Below are positions 34,118-41,977 of a stretch of DNA of 56,129 bases, piece by piece (the stretch's first letter is position 1; the number at the start of each line of letters is the position of its first letter). The stretch comes from Planctomycetota bacterium (GTDB lineage Bacteria > Planctomycetota > UBA8742 > JACQVU01 > JANLHZ01). The notes below the pieces were generated by a model that saw only the letters and a program-made list of their open reading frames with translations, ran no database searches and was not told the DNA's origin. The DNA is taken from the NCBI GenBank assembly GCA_024653775.1, contig JANLHZ010000046.1:1-56129 (forward strand), given 5' to 3'. The position numbers were made by a program, and so were the translations under genes.

Positions 34118-34672
34118 TTACGGCCGCAGCGGGAAGTTCGCTAGCGGCGTGTACGCGGGTCCGCCCCTGCCGAGGACGCTTTCGTACAGAATCACGTTTG
34201 CGAAGAAGCATTCGCCGTAATCGCGGTCCTTCTGGTCGGCGAGAAGTTCACCGAGATCGAACCCGCCGGAATTCACGCGCGCGATCGTAAGATGGGGTTT
34301 ATAAGGCTTCTCCGGATCCTCGGTGACGTAGTCCGAGAGCGCTTTCCGGAGCTTCATCGCGAGTTCGATCAACTCGTCGCTTCCGTCCTCTACGCCCAGC
34401 CAGACAACGCGCGGTCTGTCGAATGACGGGAACGCGCCCGCGCCTTGGATCGCGACCGAAAACGGTCTCGAACCTTCGATCGTGTTTTCGATCTTCGCTT
34501 TGATGTCGCGGATCGAATCGACGGACGTGTCTCCAAGAAACGCGAGCGTGAAGTGCATCGTTTCCGCGCCCGCCAGCTTGATTTTGCCCTTGCTCCGCGC
34601 GATGACGTCCTGGACCTTCTTCGCGGCTTTTTTCACGTTCTCTGCGACGTTCACCGCGACGAACAGCCGCAT
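34118..34672 (-). CDS. thpR: RNA 2',3'-cyclic phosphodiesterase ThpR
   Basis: ThpR (formerly 2'-5' RNA ligase) opens 2',3'-cyclic phosphates in RNA. The 184-residue protein has the two HxTx motifs, HFTL and HLTI, in a duplicated fold, with RLFVAVNV at the start and VILYESVLGRGGPAYTPLANFPL at the end, which is typical. Start ATG 34672 (MRLFVAVN) fits the family; an in-frame start at 34696 adds eight residues. It follows the NPCBM gene by 25 bases and the VWA gene beyond, in one unit. Confidence 0.88.
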   Translation of the reverse strand: MRLFVAVNVAENVKKAAKKVQDVIARSKGKIKLAGAETMHFTLAFLGDTSVDSIRDIKAKIENTIEGSRPFSVAIQGAGAFPSFDRPRVVWLGVEDGSDELIELAMKLRKALSDYVTEDPEKPYKPHLTIARVNSGGFDLGELLADQKDRDYGECFFANVILYESVLGRGGPAYTPLANFPLRP

Positions 34673-34697
34673 CGTCTGGCCGCCAAGTTTGCGCACG

Positions 34698-36026
34698 CTA
34701 CCTTCTTTCCGTGAGAATCAGACGCGCGTCGCCGAAGACGCACCAGTCGCCGCGATCGCCGTCCCCGGCGGCGTGGACGCTGATGGTGATCACCTGCGCG
34801 TCCATTACGTCGACCGCGATCGCGAGCGGCTCCGACGCTTTCGTCAGAATTTCGCTTTCGAACTTCGCCGCGGGATCGTCGTCCACGCGAACGCCTACGA
34901 TCACGGAGGCGAGGTCCGGGCAGGAGTCCGGAACGCCTACGGTTGCGAGAAGTTTATGGAAAGCGCCGTCAACGCGGAACGTCGCGAGGCTCGTGGCGTG
35001 CAGCGCGACGCCTTTGCGGAAACTTATGCCACGGACCGTCAGCGGCGCGTTCGCGAAGAATCTATCGCGCCACATCTGCCACTCCGGATGAAGGCCGAGT
35101 TCGAGCCTTCCGATCGCCGGGTTCCAGCGGTAGGATTCGAGGGTGGTGTCGGAGAGCCACTGCATTCCGCCGTAGTGCATCGAAACGTGAAGCACCTTCG
35201 CGACTTCGAGGGACGTTAGCGCAAGCACCTCGTGAGTTACGACCATGGCGTCGCTGGTCGCGCTTCTGATCTTGCAGCCTACGACGCTTCCGTCCGTCAG
35301 CGCGAACTCGCCGTAGAGTCCAGGGAGTTCCGGGAAGTTCGCCTCGCGGATGTGCCTTTCCGCGCGGACGAATTCGAAGCCTTCTCCGGAAAGCGGGAAA
35401 CGCAGCCGCTGGCGCTCGACGATCGCTTCGACGTTTCCGTCCACTATGCGGAACACTTCGCCCGACAGAGTTTGCAATCGACCGTGGCGATCGCGCACGA
35501 CGATCGAGTCCGGATTTCCGGTCGCGGTGGCGGGCACGGTCTCGTATTTCGGGTTCCGGATCGACTTCACCTTGTTCCACGGGATAGACACCGCTGACAG
35601 CGCGGCGTTCGTGCCAGTGAGGGTGAGCGCGTCGCCCGAGACGTTCGAAATCCGGATGACGTCGCCCTTCGCGAGCGCGACTTCGAGCTGAAAGGGTGCG
35701 TCCTCGGCGGCGTTATCGAATTTCATCTGGGTGACGTCGTCCCCCGGAATCGACAGAGCAGACTGGGATCCCGCGGGTTTCCAGAGAACGCTGCCTTCTT
35801 CGGTGATTCCTTCGAACTCGCCGCCAATGCCGGGCATTCCGCTGCGGTGAAGCGTCCCCGAAGCGGCAAATGCCGGCGCGGCGAATAAGAGGATCGCCAA
35901 CACTGCGAATGCAATCCCGCTCAGGGTCGCGGCACGACGGCAAAGGCCATGCAGAGAAATGCGGAATGCAGAAAGCAATTCGTAATTCGTCATTCGTAAT
36001 TCGTAATTCTCTTCGTAATTCGTCAT
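34698..36026 (-). CDS. NPCBM-domain secreted protein
   Basis: The 442-residue protein has a late signal peptide (IAFAVLAILLFAAPAFA), a middle region with strands such as LSIPGDDVTQMKF, and a C-terminal NPCBM-like carbohydrate-binding domain (GISFRKGVALHATSLATFRVDG...VIVGVRVDDDP...CVFGDARLIL). The N-terminus before the signal peptide, MTNYEENYELRMTNYE, is encoded by a simple intergenic repeat of TTACGAAT units, so the real start may be ATG 35993 or later. The gene begins 10 bases after the VWA gene stop and runs into thpR. Confidence 0.82.
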   Translation of the reverse strand: MTNYEENYELRMTNYELLSAFRISLHGLCRRAATLSGIAFAVLAILLFAAPAFAASGTLHRSGMPGIGGEFEGITEEGSVLWKPAGSQSALSIPGDDVTQMKFDNAAEDAPFQLEVALAKGDVIRISNVSGDALTLTGTNAALSAVSIPWNKVKSIRNPKYETVPATATGNPDSIVVRDRHGRLQTLSGEVFRIVDGNVEAIVERQRLRFPLSGEGFEFVRAERHIREANFPELPGLYGEFALTDGSVVGCKIRSATSDAMVVTHEVLALTSLEVAKVLHVSMHYGGMQWLSDTTLESYRWNPAIGRLELGLHPEWQMWRDRFFANAPLTVRGISFRKGVALHATSLATFRVDGAFHKLLATVGVPDSCPDLASVIVGVRVDDDPAAKFESEILTKASEPLAIAVDVMDAQVITISVHAAGDGDRGDWCVFGDARLILTERR

Positions 36027-36035
36027 TCGTAATTC
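35977..36035. repeat. Simple repeat of ATTCGTAATTCGTC units
   Basis: Units such as AATTCGTAATTCGTC are repeated between the VWA and NPCBM genes and into the coding start of the latter, where they give repeated NYE residues. They look like a mobile or expanding short repeat that reached the N-terminus. Confidence 0.85.
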
Positions 36036-36036
36036 A

Positions 36037-39000
36037 CTACGGCAGTCGGCAAAGTTTTCTGATGATCCAGTCGACGATGAGCACGCCGAGGATCGCGTAC
36101 AAAAACAGAATGTTGTCGTCGAGCTTCGTCACCTCCGATATTGGAGGCAGAGACCAGCTCGCTTTGTTGAAGTCGATAAGATGCGCCTCGTCCGGACGGA
36201 ACACAAGGCGATCGCCGTCGGCCTCGAACACGTCGCTGCGCGCGCTGACTCTCGAACGGAACGCGACCTCGTCGATCGGATCGCCCGCGGAAGTCTCCGT
36301 CGCAACCTGGTGAAGCATCGTCCACGCGAGATTTGGCGGAGTAAGCTCGCTCGCAGGAATCGAAACCTCGACGGTCTTCGGACGGAGCATGCTCTCATCG
36401 ATTCCCGGAATCGAAAGCAGCCACGATCCCGCCCGCTGGAACGCGTACGATCCCTCGTATACGCCCGTTTCCGGGTCGCTCAGTCCGAGTTCGATCGATT
36501 CCTCGCGGTCAGTGTAAGGCGGGACTCCGGAAATACTCACCTTAGGCGCGAGTTCTCTGGTTTCGCCGAACAGTTCCGCGCGCTCCTTCGTACCGCCTAT
36601 AGTAACGATAAGCCGCGCAGGCTCGCCAACCGACGGTCCCGCGGGAAGCACGTCGATCGAATACCCCTGATCCTGAGTTCCTAGCCGGAAGCTCGTCAGA
36701 TACCGAAGCACGTTCTGCCAGAAACGGTAGTAGTAGCGATCGCCGTGGAGCCAGCGCCAGCGCCAGATTTCGTCGCTCGCGATCCAGAACGACTTTCCGG
36801 AGCCGTAGGGCTGCTCGACGATCGCGGGGAACGGTTCCCGGTCCGTCGGGCCTTTGATCTCCGCGAGGATCTTCGCGGCGGGTTTTAACTTTTCCACGGG
36901 AAGGAACCAGTAGAAGCCGCCGAGGCCGGGAGTCGGATCGTTCCGCGCTACCTCGAACATCCTGAGATCTCCGTCGATCGAGCCGCCCAGCCTGAAGATC
37001 GGATGGCTCCGGCTCTGCTTATTCACGGTGAGGAAGTGCTCCTTTTTGAAGTCGATGCCGTCCGTGCTCGCGGCGGACGAAGACGAGAACGGAAGCAGGT
37101 TCAGCATCGTCCGCGGCATGTTGACGTTGTCCCTAAAGACGTCGTTCGTCCTTCCGGGAAGGAACACGATCGACGCGGAACCGTCGCTCACCCAGGTTTC
37201 GATCGCGTCCCACGCCTCCCGGCTGAACACCGACGGATCGACGTCGCCGAAAATCATCGCGTCGTACTTCTCGAACTCTTCGAGCGTCTGCGGCAGTTTT
37301 TTCAGCGGCTCGATCTCTTCCTCGTTTTCCATCGACACCGGGTTCGCCCAGCCCTCCTCCGCGCTTGCGAGGAATCCCTGGAACTCGATCTGCGTGTCGC
37401 GCTTGAGCGCGTTCACGAGGTGCCGCCACTCGAACCTTGGCCGGCCTTCGATGTAGAGCACGCGCATCCGCTTGTCGATGACCTCGACAGTGACTGTGCG
37501 GACGTTGTCATCGAGATCCCGGTCGCCTTCCTTCGCTTCGATCGAGAACGTGAGCGTCAGCGTGCCCTTCAGCTCCGGATTGACTTCCACCGTCACTTTC
37601 GACGTGCGTTCGTTTCCTTCGAGAACGAGCGATTGCTCTTCTACCAGCGCGCCGTTCACGAAAATCCTCTCTGGCGTCTGCGCCTCCCCCGCGAGGGTCA
37701 CGCCGAACGCGAGGCTCTCGCCTTTCAGGTCGTCGCTGGCGAGAATTTCCGCGGTTATCGGAATCGCGTCGCCAAAACGCACCTGCCGCGGCGCGTCGAT
37801 GCTTACGATCATCGCGGACGTCGGTTCCCGCGGGTCGCCCACGCCGATCACGACGAATGGAACTTCCGCGGAATCGCCTCGAAGGTTTACCTGTATCGAT
37901 TCCTGAGCGCTCATTCTCCCTTTGGTCTCGCGGCCGTCGCTTATGAGGACTACTCCCGCGAGCTTTCGTCCGCGAAGGTCCTTCCGGAGAAGCGAGATCG
38001 CGTCTCCAAGGGGGGAACTGCTGCCAGCGCTGGAGGTTTCGCTTTCGAGCGCAGCCGGTTCGATCCGTTTCAGAAGCGTCTGGCCATCGCCGCAGACGGA
38101 ATAACACCAGACCTCGTGGCCGGCCTTTCCGAGCGACGCGAGCAGACCGTCCTCTCCGGAATATTCGGGGCCGAGAAGCGTGGTCAGCGCAAGTTCCCTT
38201 CGCGACACGCCGAACTTGTCGGACGCGAGGCGATCCAGAATCGCTGCGTAGCGCGCCGCCGGGTCGAATTTTGTTCCGCCCGGCCCCCCGTGAATCGTCC
38301 TTGCGGAGACGTCTAGCGCCTCATTTTCGCTGACGAAGGGCGCGACGATCCCGTTAATCTGACTCGTTATCCGCTGAAGGTTCTCGCGCTTCTCGACGAG
38401 AATCTTCTGAATGTCTTCGTCCAGAGCCTCACCTACGCTGCTGTCGTCGGATGCGCCCTGATTCTCCGCTCCCCGATTTTCTGTTTCCTGACCTTCTTCC
38501 TTCTCGTCTTCGCGAACGATTCCCGCGGCCTGAAGCGCAGCGACGTATTCCGCCCGCGCGCGTTTTTCCTGCTCCCGAAGTTCGCGGAACTTCGCGAGGT
38601 CCGGAATCGTGCCTCGCGCCTCGATCAGAGCCTCGGTACGGTTTCGTACGCCGTCCTCCGCGGCGCTGACGTAATTCGAAAGCGATTCGTCGGGAAGGTT
38701 CAGATACGCGTCTCGAATGCTCATCGAAAGCGAATCGTCGATAAGGATGACGACGACGCTCGCCTGCTCTCGCGGAGTCTCTTTCAGCAGCGCCACGCCA
38801 CTTATGAGCATCGCGATGAGAAACACCACGAATCCGCGGAATACGACAGCAGCAGCCATCGCGCCTATTCTGGCGTTCCTGGTCTCGGCCTTTTTCACGC
38901 CATAGAACGAAAGGAACAGCAGCAGCGGCACGATTATGCCGATCAGCAGCCAGTTCGGTATCTGCCCGAGAAACACGACGTCGCCTTCATCGGCGATCGA

Positions 39001-39063
39001 AAGAAACCACTTGATAAAACTGTCGATTAACGACGGCGTCTTGGAATATGCTAGAATCATCAC
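36037..39063 (-). CDS. Large membrane protein with VWA domain
   Basis: The 1008-residue protein has two N-terminal transmembrane helices (WLLIGIIVPLLLFLSFYG and VVFRGFVVFLIAMLISGVAL), then a VWA domain starting VVVILIDDSLSMS with a MIDAS DxSxS motif, an acidic low-complexity insert (about residues 195-220), a long extracytoplasmic region with RVLYIEGRPRFEWRHLVNALKRD, and a C-terminal helix (ILFLYAILGVLIVDWIIRKL). Similar proteins are known in Planctomycetes-like genomes with unclear function. It leads an operon with the NPCBM and ThpR genes. The ATGs at 39063 and 39060 are both possible. Confidence 0.85.
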   Translation of the reverse strand: MMILAYSKTPSLIDSFIKWFLSIADEGDVVFLGQIPNWLLIGIIVPLLLFLSFYGVKKAETRNARIGAMAAAVVFRGFVVFLIAMLISGVALLKETPREQASVVVILIDDSLSMSIRDAYLNLPDESLSNYVSAAEDGVRNRTEALIEARGTIPDLAKFRELREQEKRARAEYVAALQAAGIVREDEKEEGQETENRGAENQGASDDSSVGEALDEDIQKILVEKRENLQRITSQINGIVAPFVSENEALDVSARTIHGGPGGTKFDPAARYAAILDRLASDKFGVSRRELALTTLLGPEYSGEDGLLASLGKAGHEVWCYSVCGDGQTLLKRIEPAALESETSSAGSSSPLGDAISLLRKDLRGRKLAGVVLISDGRETKGRMSAQESIQVNLRGDSAEVPFVVIGVGDPREPTSAMIVSIDAPRQVRFGDAIPITAEILASDDLKGESLAFGVTLAGEAQTPERIFVNGALVEEQSLVLEGNERTSKVTVEVNPELKGTLTLTFSIEAKEGDRDLDDNVRTVTVEVIDKRMRVLYIEGRPRFEWRHLVNALKRDTQIEFQGFLASAEEGWANPVSMENEEEIEPLKKLPQTLEEFEKYDAMIFGDVDPSVFSREAWDAIETWVSDGSASIVFLPGRTNDVFRDNVNMPRTMLNLLPFSSSSAASTDGIDFKKEHFLTVNKQSRSHPIFRLGGSIDGDLRMFEVARNDPTPGLGGFYWFLPVEKLKPAAKILAEIKGPTDREPFPAIVEQPYGSGKSFWIASDEIWRWRWLHGDRYYYRFWQNVLRYLTSFRLGTQDQGYSIDVLPAGPSVGEPARLIVTIGGTKERAELFGETRELAPKVSISGVPPYTDREESIELGLSDPETGVYEGSYAFQRAGSWLLSIPGIDESMLRPKTVEVSIPASELTPPNLAWTMLHQVATETSAGDPIDEVAFRSRVSARSDVFEADGDRLVFRPDEAHLIDFNKASWSLPPISEVTKLDDNILFLYAILGVLIVDWIIRKLCRLP

Positions 39064-39078
39064 GAAGGATTGTATTCG

Positions 39079-40086
39079 ATGAGACTGTTATTTATAGCGT
39101 CGAGTCCGGAAAAACCGAGCACCCGTTACAGATTGACGTATTACGCCCCGCTTTTCGAGCAAAAAGGCGCGCAGACGAAAGTCCTCTACTTCTACGAACC
39201 CTGGCGGAATTTGATTGATGAAATCAGGGCGTCGGACGTCACGATGATCTCGCGCAAGCTCCTGACGTGGCTGAAGCTGCGGAGCGTCCGGAAAGCCGCG
39301 AAGACGCTCGTCTACGATTTCGACGATGCGATATGGGTGAAGGACCGCGCTCGCATCGCGCCTCGGAAGTCGTTCGTCCGGTACTCGCGGTTTTCGAGGC
39401 TCTGCCGCGCGGCGGACCTCGTCATTGCGGGTTCGAACTCGCTTTTCGACGCGGTCCCGGAAAACTCGCGTCAAAAAAGCATCATCGTGCCTTCGACCGC
39501 GGACTTCGCGGATTACCGCCGGAGGTGCGAAGGGATCGCTTCGCCCGCGGAAAAGCTCGTTCTGGGCTGGATCGGGACCCCTTCGACAATGCGATACCTC
39601 ATTGACGTTCTTCCCGCGATCGAAGCCGCGGCGCGGAAAGTCCCGCTGGCGCTGAAAGTGATCTGCAGCGAGTTCCCTGCGCCGCGGGAGTTCGAGCAGA
39701 TTAACGTCCCGTGGTCTTCGAGGGTGGAAGCGGAGGAACTTGCGGGAATCGACGTCGGCATTTCGCCTCTCGACGCGAGGGACAAGTTCAATGTCTGGAC
39801 CAGCGGCAAGTGCGCGCTGAAGGCTGTGCAGTACGCCGCGTGCGCAAAGCCCGCGATCGCGCAGAATCAGGGCGCGCACCCGCACATAATCGAGCACGAG
39901 TCCTCGGGATTTCTCGTCGACACGATGGAGGATTGGATGAACGCGATAGTCCGCGCCTACGAACTGAAGAAATCGAACGCGCTCGCTAAATTGGGGGAAA
40001 ATTATCGCGCGAACCTCGAGAAGGAATATGATCGTAGAAACGCCTTCGAGAAAATCTGGTCGGCGATCTTGGATTTAAGAAAATGA
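39079..40086 (+). CDS. Glycosyltransferase, GT4-like
   Basis: The 335-residue protein resembles family-1/GT4 glycosyltransferases: MRLLFIASSPEKPSTRYRLTYYAPLFEQKG at the start, LVYDFDDAIWVKD with the metal or donor region, VLGWIGTPSTMRYLIDVLPAIEAAARK, and GIDVGISPLDARDKFNVWTSGKCALKAVQYAACAKPAIAQ near the donor site. It probably adds a sugar to a surface glycan. The start is ATG 39079; a TTG at 39070 is in frame. The stop overlaps the galE start (ATGA), so the two are translationally coupled. Confidence 0.85.
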   Translation: MRLLFIASSPEKPSTRYRLTYYAPLFEQKGAQTKVLYFYEPWRNLIDEIRASDVTMISRKLLTWLKLRSVRKAAKTLVYDFDDAIWVKDRARIAPRKSFVRYSRFSRLCRAADLVIAGSNSLFDAVPENSRQKSIIVPSTADFADYRRRCEGIASPAEKLVLGWIGTPSTMRYLIDVLPAIEAAARKVPLALKVICSEFPAPREFEQINVPWSSRVEAEELAGIDVGISPLDARDKFNVWTSGKCALKAVQYAACAKPAIAQNQGAHPHIIEHESSGFLVDTMEDWMNAIVRAYELKKSNALAKLGENYRANLEKEYDRRNAFEKIWSAILDLRK

Positions 40087-41105
40087 CGCGATTTCTTCGT
40101 CGCGGAGAAAGGCTTTTTGGAATGTCCAGTATGAATCGAATACTCGTTACAGGCGGCGCCGGTTACATAGGCGCGAACGTCGCGCGGAACCTCATAGACC
40201 AGGGCTTCAAGGTTCTCGTCGTCGATAACCTCAGCACGGGTCATCAGGAAAGTACGTTCGCGGTCGACTTCGAAAACTGCGACCTCCGCGATACCGCCGC
40301 GCTGTCTTCGATAGTCGACGCGTTCCGCCCCGACGGCGTTTTTCATTTCGCCGGGAAGAGCCTTGTCGGACAGTCCGAGCAGGACCCGCTCCTCTACTAC
40401 GACAACAACCTCGTCGGCGGACTCTCGCTTCTTTCCGCGCTTAAGCCGCGGGCCGAGGAAATCGCGTTCATTTTCAGCTCGACAGCCGCGGTGTACGGAA
40501 CGCCGCTCAAGGACAGGATCGACGAAGATCACCCGAAAAATCCGATCAACACCTACGGAAGGACGAAGCTCGCGTTCGAAGGAATGCTAGCGGATTTCGA
40601 GCGCGCCCACGGGATGAAGTTCTGCGCGCTCCGGTACTTCAACGCGGCGGGCGCGAGCTACGACGGAAGACTCGGAGAACGTCACGATCCGGAGACGCAT
40701 CTGATCCCGATCGTCCTTATGGCGGCGCTCGGGAGGCGAACTGGCCTCGGCGTCAACGGAAACGACTATCCGACCAGGGACGGAACCTGCATCCGGGACT
40801 ACGTTCACATCGAAGACCTCAGCACCGCGCACGTTCTCGCGTTCGAGTATTTGAAGAACGAAGGCGCCAGCGACGTTTTCAACCTCGGCAACGGAGAAGG
40901 ATTCAGCGTGCTGGAAGTCATCCTCGCGGCGAGAAAAATCACGGGCGCGGAAATCCCGTACGATGTGAAGCCGAGGCGCAAGGGCGATCCCGCGGTGCTC
41001 GTCGCGTCGAGCGAAAAGGCGACGCACGTCCTCGGCTGGACTCCGAAAAGTCCGCAGCTCGAAAAGATCATCGAGGACGCGTACAGATTTCATTCGGGCC
41101 GGTGA
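40083..41105 (+). CDS. galE: UDP-glucose 4-epimerase
   Basis: GalE swaps UDP-glucose and UDP-galactose using NAD. The 340-residue protein has the NAD-binding ILVTGGAGYIGANVARNL, VFHFAGKSLVGQSEQDP, the catalytic Ser/Thr near SSTAAVYGTP and the YxxxK in YGRTKLAFEGM, and ALRYFNAAGA, CIRDYVHIEDLSTAHVLAFEYL and GDPAVLVASSEKA. The first ATG at 40083 overlaps the glycosyltransferase stop; ATG 40131 (MNRILVTGG) is closer to the usual GalE start. The pair likely builds a surface polysaccharide. Confidence 0.92.
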   Translation: MTRFLRRGERLFGMSSMNRILVTGGAGYIGANVARNLIDQGFKVLVVDNLSTGHQESTFAVDFENCDLRDTAALSSIVDAFRPDGVFHFAGKSLVGQSEQDPLLYYDNNLVGGLSLLSALKPRAEEIAFIFSSTAAVYGTPLKDRIDEDHPKNPINTYGRTKLAFEGMLADFERAHGMKFCALRYFNAAGASYDGRLGERHDPETHLIPIVLMAALGRRTGLGVNGNDYPTRDGTCIRDYVHIEDLSTAHVLAFEYLKNEGASDVFNLGNGEGFSVLEVILAARKITGAEIPYDVKPRRKGDPAVLVASSEKATHVLGWTPKSPQLEKIIEDAYRFHSGR

Positions 41106-41130
41106 AATTCACTCGGTGGCACTCCCGGAC

Positions 41131-41188
41131 GTGGCACGGGCATCTTGCCCGTGAGTATTATTTCCCACGGACGAGACGTTCGTGCCAC
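41131..41188. repeat. Palindromic repeat family C (copy 3, full length)
   Basis: Outer arms GTGGCAC and GTGCCAC enclose CACGGGCATCTTGCCCGTG and a second inner half CCACGGACGAGACGTTCGTG. This is the most complete copy of the family in the window. Confidence 0.85.
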
Positions 41189-41888
41189 TTTTCCGCTTTC
41201 TATTCAGCTCGTTCCGCTTTTTTTGTCCTCCCCGCTTGTAGCGAGAAAGGATCGAGGGCGCCCTCGGTGGACCCGTAGCTGCCTCGTCGCCGGAGAAACT
41301 CGACGGCAACTTGACGGCTCCGGGTGGTTCGAGTCGTTGCTCGCAGAAACAGAACCAGCCTACGTTAGTTTATACCGCACTCCGGACTTACCTGTTTTTG
41401 CGCGATCCCGAACCTCCAATCTCTGCCCCTTCTTCCTGCAGGAATACTTGGTGAGGCTAAACTACAGCGCACTTTTTTATATTTTTTCGCGGTGGACATC
41501 CTGGGAGCGCAGACCTTCTCGTCTGCGCGTTCGGGCGCACGCAGTGCGCCCCTACACATCCTGAGCGTGACTTGGACCGCGGACGTCCTCGTCCGCAAAA
41601 GCCGTTAAAAGTCTCGTTTGACGACTCCGAATTATCGACGTCGCTTGCTTGAGACAGTTTCGAAGTTTTCCTTTGGAGTGCAAGACGTGAGTCTTGCAAT
41701 TGCCGCGAACGTGTTTCACCGCGCGTCTGGCGGTACTAGTGTCGGTTCGGTGAAACACGTCCACGGCACTTACCTGACTTCTTCTGGAGTCACATTTTTG
41801 CGTTGAATTAGTTCTCGGACGGGCACGGAAGTGCCTGGGACGTTCCGATCTGACGTGCTTCCCCGAGCGTCCGGCGATAATATTACAG

Positions 41889-41909
41889 TAAATTCGTAGA
41901 CGGCACGAA
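41889..41909 (-). repeat. Half copy of inverted repeat family D
   Basis: One 21-base arm identical to that at 15533-15553, with some matching bases on both sides (ACAG before it). The other arm is missing, so this copy is a remnant. Confidence 0.85.
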
Positions 41910-41977
41910 TAAAAAATACAATATCCGCGCTATGGTCCGATCCGGAAGAGACGCCAAGCAACGATCTCCGACGGCGC

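Larger units (their letters stand above)
41106..41977. other. 872-bp gene-free patch rich in palindromic repeats
   Basis: No protein gene is convincing here. The patch holds at least six palindromes: family C (41131-41188), GCGCAGACC...GTCTGCGC (41507-41528), GGGCGCAC...GTGCGCCC (41533-41551), family A (41579-41596), GCAAGACGTGAGTCTTGC (41680-41697), ACGTGTTTCACCG with its complement (41709-41721 and 41748-41760) and an arm of family D (41889-41909). It looks like a landing zone for short repeat elements between the ends of two convergent genes. Confidence 0.8.

Noticed and set aside
37003-38316. 437-codon open frame opposite the VWA gene
   Set aside because: Shadow of the VWA gene in a GC-biased genome; the real strand has TM helices and the MIDAS motif.
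41145-41564. Open frame of 139 codons in the repeat patch
   Set aside because: It is built from palindromic repeat DNA and has no protein-like pattern.
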